The notes under the pieces were generated by a model. The model made no database searches and was not told where the DNA came from. It worked only from the letters and a program-made list of their open reading frames with translations. DNA of 64,000 bases from contig JAGFNQ010006419.1 in NCBI GenBank assembly GCA_024364735.1, forward strand, positions 62,001 to 126,000, written 5' to 3'. Positions 56,075-64,000 of this stretch are shown in pieces. Both the position numbers and the translations under genes were made by a program. Source of the DNA: Boesenbergia rotunda (lineage: Eukaryota; Streptophyta; Magnoliopsida; Zingiberales; Zingiberaceae). Positions within the stretch are counted from its first letter, which is position 1. Each line of letters opens with the position of its first letter.

Positions 56075-56949
56075 GAATGGCGTTCTTCCTGCAGTTTGTA
56101 GGAGACTGCCATGGCATCTCTATGTCGCTCCTAGCCCACAGATCAGCACAGGCTAGGGTCGAAAGGGAGGTAAAGTGCTTGCAAATGCAGCTGGCGCACT
56201 CCTGATTAGTCGCTGACGAGCCCACACTGAACCACCTACGAGAGGAGGTTTAGGCTCTGCAAGATCAACTATCCCACTCGAGGGAACAACTTGAAGCAGC
56301 GTGCGGCCAAGTCGAGACGGCGCAACAAGCCACTTCCCAAGCAAACATCAGACTTTCCACCTTGAAGCACGCCGAGCGGAAAGCGCGAGCCTTACAGGTG
56401 GAGGCCTAGACCGAGTTAGCCTAGGTGAAGTCCGACCTTCAGAGGGCGTCAGTCGCCCTTGACTCTCTTCAAGCCCAACTGGAGGCCAGAGATACTACTG
56501 CTCTGGCCCAATCACAAAGGATAACTGAGCTATCCATGGTGCTCTCCTCCAAAGATCAATTGCTGCACACCCAGAAAGAAGAGCTTGAGCAGCTGCGGAG
56601 GGAGAGGTCCGAGTGGGAAGCAGCCAGATCGGAGTTGATAGAGCTTTGCGCCTGTAAGGAAACTGAGCAGTCCGAGTGGGAGGCGGCTAGATCGGAGATG
56701 ATGACGCTTTGATCTTATAAAGAGACTGAAGATTCCCGACGGGAGAAGTACAGGCTTGAGTGTATCAATGACTCTACCCACATGGCCGAAATTGCCAAAC
56801 GGTTCATGGATGTCATGGAGCCGCAAGGGCTGAACATCATCCTGTTGGTGCAGAAAGCACCCAAGTCGAATCTGTATTTTGATAATGGCAAAAGGGTTCA
56901 AAAAGTTAAGATATAATGTTTATCTAACATGTTACTCAAGTGTGCAAGG

Positions 56950-57145
56950 AAAGTCCTAGCGAAGGACTGCTAGGCACCTGGCGAAGGAATGCCAGGATAC
57001 AAAGCCCTAGCGAAGGACTGCTAGGCACCTGGCGAAGGAATGCCAGGATACAAAGTCCTAGCGAAGGACTGTTAGGCACCTGGCGAAGGAATGCCAGGAT
57101 ACAAAGCCCTAGCGAAGGACTGCTAGGCACCGGGCGAAAGTGCAG
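56950..57145 (+). repeat. Four 51-bp tandem units, each holding two small hairpins
   Basis: Each unit has CCTAGC-gaaggact-GCTAGG and, 2 bp later, CCTGGC-gaaggaat-GCCAGG. Units begin near 56950, 57001, 57052 and 57103. The two stems differ by a paired A-T to G-C change. Being 51 bp long, the repeat also gives an open frame with 17-residue repeats on the plus strand, which I take as a by-product and not a gene. Confidence 0.88.
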
Positions 57146-57439
57146 CTTGGTATCAGAGACCTGGCGAAGGACCGCTAGGCAAAAGTCCAACCGGAGGAGC
57201 CGGTTGGCATCAGGTACATTCTCCCGAGAGGAGTAGGTGAGGACGCATTCCCCGTCGAGGGAATAGTAGGCGTCGGTTCGACCTAGGGCTCCATGTTGGA
57301 GGCTCAAAGTCATAACCAAGACAGCTAAGGCTGTATAAAATTAATATAATTATTGCTCTGTGTTGTTTTGGACTAACCCTGGATGCAGGATCGAAGGAAC
57401 GGGCGTCAGCAGCTCAGAGAGCCTCAAAGGAGTGAGGCA

Positions 57440-57795
57440 GCAGCTGAGTAGGGCGCCCGGAGTGTCCCGGGCGCCCCCAAGGTGAACACAAAACAGATGG
57501 AGCAAGGGTTCGCTTCAACAGCTTACTGAGTGGGGCGCCCCCGTGCTCCCGGGCGCCCCCCATGCTCCCAGGCGCCCCCAGCGTCCCGGGCGCCCCTAGC
57601 TCAAGCTAACGAAGCAAGCCAGTGAGAAGCCAACAGGATAAGAGCCTGACCCGGTCAAACCGGGCGCCCCCAGCGTCCCGGGCCCCCCAGTCAAGATCTG
57701 ATCCCAAGTTTGAAGGGATCAGAGCTGACCGAGAAGAACTCGGATTAGCTAACATGTGGGGGGGGGGGGCGCCCCCGACGTTCCGGGCGCCCCCA
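57440..57795 (+). repeat. GGGCGCCC palindrome cluster upstream of the Sire-4 TATA box
   Basis: About ten GGGCGCCC sites, often as CCCGGGCGCCCCC separated by 5-15 bp. Clusters of palindromes upstream of the LTR TATA box are a known Sirevirus trait; the sequence of the palindrome is family-specific. Confidence 0.85.
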
Positions 57796-57800
57796 GGGGC

Positions 57801-57808
57801 TATACATA
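57801..57808 (+). promoter_or_regulatory. Sire-4 LTR TATA box
   Basis: tatacata, directly after the last GGGCGCCC palindrome; Sire-5 has ctataaatag at the matching place. Confidence 0.6.
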
Positions 57809-58221
57809 GGCCCTCGACCCCAAGGCTTCGAACAACAATTCTTCCAACGCTCCTACGCTCTTCTGCTCCTGCGCTCTGCTCCGGAAACCTCCCAACTCGA
57901 GATACAAGCGCCGACGACGTCCCTCCGCTCCGAAAACTCAATCTACACCGGACGTTGGTAACGAAGAGCTGTGTTTAAGTTTACTAAACTACTTTTGTAA
58001 TATCTCTCTGTAAACTGTTTTGCGCACATATAGAATTGCCCGTAGTAAACGGTCAACGACCGTGGGCCTTGGAGTAGGAGCCGACCGCGACTCTGAACCA
58101 AGTAAAAAACTTGGTGTTTGCATGTGGTTGATTTAAATTTCCGCTGCGTAATTGCTCTAACTTTAATCCGAACGTTTTACGATATTCACCCCCCCTCTAT
58201 CGTTTCTCTCGATCCAACAAG

Positions 58222-58233
58222 TGGTATCAGAGC
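58222..58233 (+). promoter_or_regulatory. Sire-4 primer binding site (initiator-Met type)
   Basis: tggtatcagagc, 2 bases after the LTR end. Confidence 0.93.
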
Positions 58234-58436
58234 GGGGAAGCTCAAATTTGGTGCAACCACCAATTTGAGAATTTTTTTTGGTTTTTTACTAAATTTTCTT
58301 TATTTTTTTCGTTCGAATTTCTTCTCGTTAATCGAGGTTGGTGCAACACCCCTCGACAAATATTTTTTTCCCGCACTACTAATCCAAGACCAAGTCTTGG
58401 GATATTTCTTTTCTTTTAGTTTAATTTTCAGATAAA

Positions 58437-59476
58437 ATGGCCATGCAAGAAGGCTTCAGCACCGCAAGACCACCTCTCTTCAGTGGGGAGGACTTCTCCT
58501 ACTGGAAGAGCAGAATGGAGGTCCACCTGAAAACTCAGGTGGACATGTGGATAATCATCCAGTCCGGACTGGAGATTCCGAAAAATGCTAAAGGAGTACC
58601 TCAAACCTACACAGAGTGGGACACCGCTCTAAAATGGAAAATTGAAGCTGATGCAAAGGCGACTCAGACTCTCCAATGCGGCTTAACAAAAGAGGAGCTA
58701 AACCGGGTGGGTCCTTTCAATAGTGCCAAGGAGCTGTGGGGGAAACTGATCGAGCTGCACGAAGGAACATCAGACACTCGGATCAGCAAGAGGGATTTCC
58801 TCCTGAACAAGCTGTACACGATCAAAATGACTGACAACGAAATAGCAGCCTAACTTCACGCCCGAATTCAGGAACTAATGAACGGTCTGCACACCATCGG
58901 TCACAAGGTAGAAAACCGTGACCTAATAAGGTACGCTTTAAATACTTTCCCTAGAAACACCTTGTGGGCATCGATGGTAAATGCATACAAGGTTTCAAGG
59001 GACCTTTCAAAAATTAAATTAGATGAATTGTTCTCTGAATTAGAATTACATGAGCAGACTAACTGCACCCTGGCCGAGAAAGGCATTGCCTTTATTGCAG
59101 GTAAATCTGAAAAGAAATCCAAGAAGAAACCTCAACCAACACCTGAGTCTGAATCAGACTCAGACTCAGATGACGAAGGAGATTGACCAAAGCTGGTCCG
59201 ACTGGCCCGGAACTACTACAAGGAACTGAAGAACCAAACCAACAGAAGGAAAGCCAGCCGAAGAAAGGATGAACCAACAGAACCCTCAAATGAAAAGAAC
59301 AAACCCAACGTGACCTGCTACGAGTGCAAGAAGAAGGGCCACTACAAGACCGAGTGTCCGAACCTAAAGGAGACCAAGAAGAATAGAAGGAAAAAGGCAC
59401 TTCAAGCAACATGGGACGAGTCCTCCTCCTCCTCTGAAGAAGAGGTTCCACAGTCAAACCTGCTCGCACTAACCGC
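58437..59476 (+). pseudogene. Sire-4 gag, N-terminus through zinc knuckle
   Basis: The start at 58437 gives the usual Sirevirus opening (RPPLFSGEDFSYWKSRMEV at about residues 11-29). The gag helical domain follows (LWGKLIELHEG, FLLNKLYTIKM), then a Lys/Glu/Ser acidic linker with a Ser-Asp run (about 59140-59180), then the zinc knuckle CYECKKKGHYKTEC (CX2CX4HX4C, 59313-59354) and a Lys-rich/Ser-rich tail. One frame throughout, with TAA at 58851 (a Gln codon by context) and TGA at 59184 (a Trp or Arg codon by context). Sire-5 cuts it at 59476. Confidence 0.93.
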
Positions 59477-60861
59477 TGTTGGATCGATAGAACCGATAGA
59501 GGGGGGTGAATATCAATATTCGTTTTTCGAAAAATTAAGAGCAGGTGCACAGCGGAAAATAAGAAAGATAATAACACAGAGACGCAGTCATTTTTACTTG
59601 GTTCGGAGCCTGGGTCGACTCCTACTCCAAGGCCCACGGTCGTTGACCATTTACATTGGGCAATTCTATATCAGGCGCAAATTCGTTTACAAAAGATTAC
59701 AGAATTAAAATTAAGTACAGTAAACTTTAAAATTACTCTTTTACCGACGTCCGGGGTAGATCGATTTTTTCTGAGCAGCGGGACGTCGTCGGCACGAGTT
59801 GGAAGGATTCCGAGGCGAAGCGCGAGTGCAGAAGAGCGTAGAAGAGTTGATTCAGAAGTTGTATCTTGAAGCTTGGGCGTTGGGGGCTATTTATAGCACC
59901 TCGGGGCGCCCTGGACGTCAGGGGCGCCCTGGACATCAGGGGCGCCCTGCCACATGTCAAGCGATCCCTAATCCTCTCGGTCAAGCTTTATCCCACCCGA
60001 ATAGGGATGAGGTTTGACCCTGGGGGCGCCCTGGACGCTGAGGGCGCCTTGCTTGACTTTTTCCGCGCTGGCTTCTCGGCTGGATAAGGGTGATTGACTC
60101 TGCTGACATAGGTGCGGGGCGCCTTTGCTGCTGAGGGCGCCCTGGCTGCTGAGGGCGCCCTCGCTGCTGAGGGCGCCTCGGCCAGTAGTCAGCCGAAGCT
60201 CCTTTCTGCTTCACTTGTTTCTTGTTCACCTTGGGGGCGCCTTGGACACTCAGGGCGCCCTGCTCAGCTGCTGCCTCACTCCTTTGAGGCTCTCTGAGCT
60301 GCAGACACACGTTCCTTTGGTCCTGCATCCAGGGTTAGTCCGAAAACAATATAAAGCATTAATTTGTTGTTTTATACAGCCTTAGCTGTCTTGGTTCTGA
60401 CTTTGGTCTCCAAAATGGAGCCCTAGGTCGAACTGATGCCTACTGTTCCCTTGACGGGGAACGCGTCCTCACCTACTCCTCTCGGGAGAATTTACCTGAT
60501 GCCAACCGTTCCTCTGGTTGGACTTTTGCCTGACGGTCCTTTGTCAGTTCTTGGATGCCGAGCTGCCCTTCGCCTGGTGCCTAGCATTCCTTCGCTAGGG
60601 CTTCAGTCCCAGGCTGTCCTTCGCCTGGCGCCTAGCAGTCCTTCGCTAGGGCTTTTGACTCTGGCTTTCCTTCGCCAGTGCCTAGCAGTCCTTCACTAGG
60701 ACTTTTTACCCTGGCTTTCCTTTGCCAGTGCCTAGCAGTCCTTCGCTAGGACTTTTGCTGCATACTAGAGTAACTTGTTAGAAAACAAGTAAGACTTAAC
60801 TTTTGACCTATGTTGCCATTATCAAAACACAGGTTTGACTTGGGTGCATTCTGCACCAACA
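59477..60861 (-). repeat. Sire-5 3' LTR (1385 bp)
   Basis: On the minus strand it starts TGTTGGTGCAGAATGC and ends gatccaaca; it aligns with the Sire-4 LTR over its length. TATA ctataaatag (plus 59887-59896), GGGCGCC palindromes (59900-60250) and the hairpin array (60480-60765) are all present. Confidence 0.92.
60480..60765 (-). repeat. Hairpin array in the Sire-5 LTR
   Basis: On the minus strand successive stem-loops share a GAAGGA-type loop while stems differ: CCTAGC/GCTAGG, CTGGC/GCCAG, CCAGGC/GCCTGG, CTGAC/GTCAG. The CCAGGC/GCCTGG stem swaps a base pair relative to CCTGGC/GCCAGG of Sire-4. Confidence 0.82.
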
Positions 60862-60875
60862 ATCTCCCCCTTTTT
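60862..60875 (-). promoter_or_regulatory. Sire-5 polypurine tract
   Basis: On the minus strand AAAAAGGGGGAGAT abuts the LTR start; this form is a Sirevirus hallmark. Confidence 0.9.
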
Positions 60876-62310
60876 GATTTATGGCAACCCTAGTTCAAAA
60901 AGTTAAGTTTAAGCAAGCAAAAAGTTTTAAAATTTGTTCCCTCCCCCTGGAAGGAATCTCCCCCTAAATTTTTCAAAGATTCATGGGGTTAAAAAAGCTT
61001 GTACTTTGGAAACTTAAATTTTTAAAAATTTAGAAAGTCTTTTCATACATTAAGATAAAAGTACATAGGGAAGTTTTGAAGCATGATTTTTAGAGTACTT
61101 ACAAGTTTGAAAGTGTTAGCTTAAGTACTTAATAGGATTTAAAAAGCTTAAGTACTTAGTAGGATTTACAAAGCTTAAGGATTTAAAACGCTTAAGTACT
61201 TAGTAAATTTTGAAACACTTTGGAAAGCTTAAGTACTTAATAATTTGTATTTATACAGTTTTGAAAAACTTGAGCTTAAAGTCCCCTTTAAAAAATTTTG
61301 ACAAGCTTAAGTAAGAAAATTTTGAACGACTTGAGTACTTAGCAAAATTTTGAAAGCCAAAAAAAATTTGAAAGCTTTAAGAACTTAAGTACTTTAGTCG
61401 ATTTTGAAAAGCTTAAGTTTTTTTTGAATAAAGGATAAGAAATTTTTGAAGACTTTTTTTTTGAAGACTTTTTGAATAAAGGATAGAGTTAAAAAATTGA
61501 TTTTACTCTCTCCTTTCCTATCTCTCCCCCTTTGCCATATATCAAAAACAGATGAATATAGCAGAATTAAGATTGTATAAAGGAAATAAGTAAGATATTG
61601 CTGTACTGAACCAAATCAGACCAAATGGAAAAGAAAATTAGACTTAGACCAAATCAGAAAAAAAATTTTAGGGACCTGTCTAACCCATTTAGCTACTTAC
61701 TAACTGTTATAAGCAGTAGCTTTCACTAGGGTTAGTCAAGTTAAGTGTTTCTGTTCAAGTTAGATTTTCTAAACTTGACACTTAACTAGATTACTGTAAG
61801 AGTTGTATTTAGTGCCCCAATTACTGCAGATGCACTGACTTAAAGCATCTTGAATTAAGGCAAAAACCTAAGCATCTCAACCCTTTCTAGGTTATCAACC
61901 AAAAGTACCCTAAGGTGCTTGTGAGATGCTGGCTTCTAAGTCTATAGGTGCATGCAGTTCTAGGGTTAGGGCCTAGGCTAAGTCCATTTTCGAAAAATCC
62001 CTAGTTTTGAAAGGGGTAGTTTTGAAATAAAACTAAGTCGAAAAAGATTTAAAACAGACTGATTTTGAAATTAAGTAGAACAGTTTTTCAAAAGTTCTAT
62101 TTTTAGAAACTGAATTTAAAATCAAGTAGATCAGAAAAGAATTGTGTTACTCTATTCTACAGAACACAATCCTAACTGCTTAGATAGTCAAAATGAAATA
62201 AGTACTTAATTCCACAGGTCAAAAGCATAGCAGTCATACATAAGTCAAAACATAAGTCAACCCTACTAGGTAGGGGCAGTCAGATAGCTAATAGTACAAT
62301 GCAATCAGAT
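60876..62310 (-). other. Sire-5 non-coding stretch between env-position gene and 3' LTR
   Basis: No gene seen. Extra GGGGGAG tracts lie at 60940-60950, 60956-60966 and 61521-61533 (minus strand), the multiple polypurine tracts known from Sireviruses. At about 61100-61400 the phrase cttaagtactta recurs seven or so times with Lys/Phe-codon-like AT-rich spacers; it is palindromic (taagtactta) and of unknown role. Confidence 0.7.
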
Positions 62311-62356
62311 CTAAGACGAGGGACCGGGGTGCCATGAATCGAATCGTGCCATCATC

Positions 62357-62518
62357 TCGATGTATCGAGCATCAGCCACTTCTCGATCGGCCCTACGAGC
62401 GTCCCTCTGCTCGATGTATCGGGCATCAGCCATTTCTCGGTCGGCCCTACGAGCGTCCCTCTGCTCGATGTATCGGGCATCAGCCACTTCTCGGTCAGCC
62501 CTGCGAGCGTCCATCTGC
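62357..62518. repeat. Three 54-bp in-frame repeats at the end of the env-position gene
   Basis: Each unit begins ctcgatgtatcg on the plus strand and encodes the 18-residue EQRDARRADREVADARYI pattern on the minus strand. Units differ by two to five bases. The length is a multiple of three, so the frame is kept. Confidence 0.9.
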
Positions 62519-63541
62519 TCGATGTGATAGGCCTCGACCTCCTCTCGGAGATTCTGAACCTGTGTCTCTAAATGTGTCACTCTCTGGTAAAGTGTCGGTG
62601 GAGCGGGCTCGTTGATGTGTGCTCGGGCTGCTGCAGCAATATGTCCAACGTCGACGTCGACCTCCTCGTCTGAGTCGATCTGGGGAGCTGCTCTTTGACG
62701 TCTCCAGGACAAGACCCCGGTACCGGACACTTCTATACCGGCTAGGGCGAAGTTTCTATAGCCTATCTCATCGTAATCGGTCAAAGCGGCCATCTCTCCC
62801 TCGGTAATGTTTCTACCGTGGTGATGTAATATGGATGTGATGATGTGGCAGTAGGGTGTGCGTACCCGCCCTTGCGTGGTAACACTAGATGCGTGTAGGA
62901 TAACATGAAACATATGAAGTCCTATGTCGATGTCTAGCTGGTGAATCAAGGTGTACAGGAGAAAGGCGTGAAATGGTCGCATAGTGGTGACATCCCTGGT
63001 GGATAATGGTAGAATACATCGGACTACGACCCTGTATAGAGCGTAGTCCTGGACCTCTAATTCGACAGACTGAAAGCGTCAGACCTGGGGTTGCCTAATG
63101 AAATATGAGTGCAATGTATCTAAGGTAATGTGAGAGTAGGGAGCATCAAAGGGAGGCTCCCTAGGAGGGTAACAACAGAAGGTAGACTGCGAGAGTCGTA
63201 GTCCCAAGAAGCGGTTGAGTAAAGTTGGTGTGATAGTCAAGGGGATTCCTTGAACAGTGGTAGAGAACATGAGATTATCTTGTCTAATTATATTATTGTA
63301 AAATTCTGCACATAAGGAAGTATTGATTGGGTGGGTACAGAATACGAGATTGTCAAGTTGGTAAAAGTTTATAATGTTCATTGCTAAGGGACAGGATTGG
63401 GTGAAAAATTGTCTATTCAAGTAGCTCATCTTAATCGGTTTATAGGTGGTACGAGCGAACTTGTTACACAAGTCTAAATTTGGAAACCTAGGATCAGGAC
63501 TAGGTTGGGTACCGGGTTCTACCTGGTTTGGTCGACGTCTT

Positions 63542-63623
63542 CTAAGAGAAAAAATGTACACTTAAAGAAAGTATGCATTTAATGAAAGACTTGAAAAGAA
63601 ATTAACTTAATTAAAAATTATAC
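63542..63623 (-). other. Intron of the Sire-5 env-position gene
   Basis: 82 bp, AT-rich, donor G|GTATAA and acceptor TTTTTTCTCTTAG|A on the minus strand. Splicing joins exon 1 to exon 2 exactly in frame. Without splicing, translation could start at an ATG at 63561 inside the intron, which would put five extra residues (YIFSL) before the shared frame. Confidence 0.6.
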
Positions 63624-63746
63624 CGGGCAGCTCGGGGAGGCATTGTTGAAGATGAGATCTTGAGAGGGTTGCAAGATCTCTTGGAGAGTAGAGAGTTGAG
63701 GAGAAGAATTGGTTTGAGTGTGAAGAGAAGAAGGGGAATGGAACCC

Positions 63747-63755
63747 CTTTTTATA
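63747..63755 (-). promoter_or_regulatory. TATA box of the env-position gene
   Basis: On the minus strand TATAAAAAG lies 104 bases before the ATG at 63643, followed by pyrimidine-rich 5' UTR-like sequence (attccccttcttctcttc). It is not the LTR promoter, which is 3.9 kb away at the 3' LTR. Confidence 0.65.
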
Positions 63756-63761
63756 GGCAGC

Positions 63762-63965
63762 TTCGGGCGCCTTTTATCGGGAGGTCGCCCTGCCTAGCGA
63801 GGGCGCCCTGGACAGGCCTGCAGGTGCTTTTCGGCGGCTTTCTGCCATTAAAGGTCTGTGGGAGGGCGCCCTGCCTGACGAGGGCGCCTTCACGGGGGCT
63901 GCAGCTGCCTTTTGGCAGCTTTTGACCAAAGTCGGGGCGCCCTCAAGAGATTGGGCGCCCTAAGG
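63762..63965 (-). repeat. GGGCGCC palindrome cluster upstream of the env-position gene
   Basis: Seven GGGCGCC or GGGCGCCC-type sites (for example near 63765, 63801, 63863, 63883, 63935, 63954) upstream of the TATA box. The same motif clusters upstream of the TATA boxes in the Sire-4 and Sire-5 LTRs. Confidence 0.75.
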
Positions 63966-64000
63966 ACTGGTTTTGACCCAATTTGAGTGTTTTGACCAAG

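Larger units (their letters stand above)
54353..56842 (+). pseudogene. Accessory gene antisense to Tat-3: gypsy-type transposon protein domain plus coiled coil, with introns
   Basis: Exon 1 (54353-55141): a Ser/Pro-rich N-terminus (starts at 54353 or 54446), then a block (PFITTVCDHFQIPLSQLAPN, about 54675-54735; a frameshift near 54810; DFFFQARAKASF and NKGWKERYFFVG at 54837-54930) that resembles, from memory, the plant domain known as putative gypsy type transposon (Transposase_28). Exon 2 (55207-56021) is Pro/Ala-rich with two lysine runs and ends in a conserved-looking segment (RLYGSVADRYAQGFEESYF). From about 56075 on is a long heptad-rich coiled coil with stops. Function unknown; accessory ORFs of this kind, often antisense, are known in Tat elements. 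Sire-4 cuts it at 56842. Confidence 0.7.
56843..58219 (+). repeat. Sire-4 5' LTR (1377 bp)
   Basis: It starts TGTTGGTGCAGAAAGC and ends CACCCCCCCTCT...gatccaaca. Parts in order: tandem hairpin units (56950-57145) and further hairpins to 57235, a GGGCGCCC palindrome cluster (57440-57795), TATA (57801), CT-rich downstream region. The Sire-5 LTR (59477-60861, inverted) is the same family. Confidence 0.92.
56843..59476 (+). mobile_element. Sire-4: Sirevirus element, 5' LTR and gag, cut by Sire-5
   Basis: LTR (56843-58219), Met-type primer site, gag from 58437. Pol and 3' LTR would lie beyond Sire-5, outside the window. It was inserted into the Tat-3 accessory gene; the left flank is catcc and the right flank is not available. 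Confidence 0.9.
62311..63643 (-). pseudogene. Sire-5 env-position gene (two exons, one internal stop)
   Basis: It lies between pol (outside the window) and the 3' LTR, where Sireviruses carry an optional env-like ORF. Exon 1 is the 20 bases 63643-63624; exon 2 is 63541-62311, about 410 codons in one frame broken only by a TGA at 63081-63079. The first half (NFYQLDNLVFCTHPI; TTVQGIPLTITPTLLNRFLG; then MRPFHAFLLYTLIHQLDI after the stop) resembles, from memory, the plant transposon-protein domain seen in extra ORFs of plant retroelements (PF20167-like). A DSDEEVDVDV acidic patch and a charged coiled coil with three 18-residue repeats end it. I see no signal peptide or convincing transmembrane segment, so an envelope function is not supported. 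Confidence 0.75.
59477..64000 (-). mobile_element. Sire-5: 3' half of a Sirevirus element on the minus strand, continues past the window
   Basis: From right to left: promoter region and env-position gene (63.9-62.3 kb), non-coding stretch with several GGGGGAGA tracts, 3' LTR (60861-59477). Pol, gag and the 5' LTR must lie to the right of 64000. It inserted into Sire-4 gag after accgc. Confidence 0.85.

Noticed and set aside
56940..57236. 98-codon plus ORF with 17-residue repeats
   Set aside because: It arises because the LTR hairpin unit is 51 bp (a multiple of three); the sequence signal is the DNA/RNA hairpin, and no start or context supports a protein.
57606..57978. 111-codon minus and 118-codon plus ORFs in the Sire-4 LTR
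   Set aside because: Both lie in GC-rich palindrome and leader sequence and overlap each other; GC-rich DNA has few stops.
1..64000. Host protein-coding genes
   Set aside because: Every ORF over about 100 codons is explained by a retroelement domain, an accessory element ORF, or LTR sequence. No host family was recognised.
63562..64000. Reading the right edge as the 5' LTR of another element
   Set aside because: There is a TATA box and leader but no CA end, and no primer binding site before the ORF; the polypurine tract and LTR at 60861 place the gene at the 3' end of Sire-5. It cannot be excluded until sequence beyond the window is seen.

Overview
This window is a block of plant (angiosperm) nuclear DNA made almost wholly of nested LTR retrotransposons. 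I found no host protein-coding, rRNA or genuine tRNA gene. The evidence is four initiator-Met-type primer binding sites, an Asp-type site, TG...CA-bounded LTRs, 5-bp target-site duplications (TSDs), Copia domains in the order protease-integrase-RT-RNase H, Gypsy domains of the Athila and Tat lineages, and the CAC-poly(C)-TCT LTR ends and runs of GGGGGAGA polypurine tracts typical of Sireviruses. Species cannot be read from this; a repeat-rich genome, perhaps a monocot, is only an impression.

Layout. 1-14510: Copia-1, an almost complete Copia element missing the left part of its 5' LTR. Its gag is split at 3018-9002 by SoloA1, a solo LTR of a TGTAAC...GTTACA family, which is itself split by another solo LTR, SoloB (3434-5756). 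14511-17201: Sire-1, an LTR end plus a decayed gag and no pol. 17202-25881: Copia-2, a relative of Copia-1 with a deletion fusing its RNase H gene to the 3' LTR and no matching TSD. 25882-about 28430: the 3' end of a third Copia element, Copia-3. About 28431-46891: Tat-1 (Gypsy, minus strand; gag, protease and 5' LTR only), split in its gag by a full 15.5-kb Athila-1 element (30609-46076, plus strand), which is split in its integrase by SoloA2 (37240-40564). 46892-53059: older remnants (a Sirevirus LTR piece, AT-rich sequence, a Tat LTR carrying a 156-bp foldback element, a decayed Athila-like gag, a Sirevirus solo LTR). 53060-56842: the 3' LTR of Tat-3 (minus strand) and, antisense to it, an intron-containing accessory gene. 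Sire-4 (56843-59476) cuts into that gene. Sire-5 (59477 to the window end, minus strand) cuts into the Sire-4 gag and carries an env-position gene with its own TATA box and a short intron.

How the parts work. The Copia and Athila parts are replication modules (gag, protease, integrase, RT-RNase H, LTR promoters, primer sites, polypurine tracts), now dead through stops, frameshifts, deletions and insertions. Insertion order follows from the nesting: Tat-1, then Athila-1, then SoloA2; Copia-1, then SoloA1, then SoloB; Tat-3, then Sire-4, then Sire-5. The most interesting signals lie outside the usual gag-pol: an env-position gene with promoter and intron (62.3-63.9 kb), an antisense spliced gene beside the Tat-3 3' LTR (54.3-56.8 kb), tandem hairpins with compensatory stem changes in Sirevirus LTRs (56.95-57.21 and 60.5-60.8 kb), and antisense tRNA-like modules just upstream of the TATA boxes in the SoloA/SoloB LTRs.
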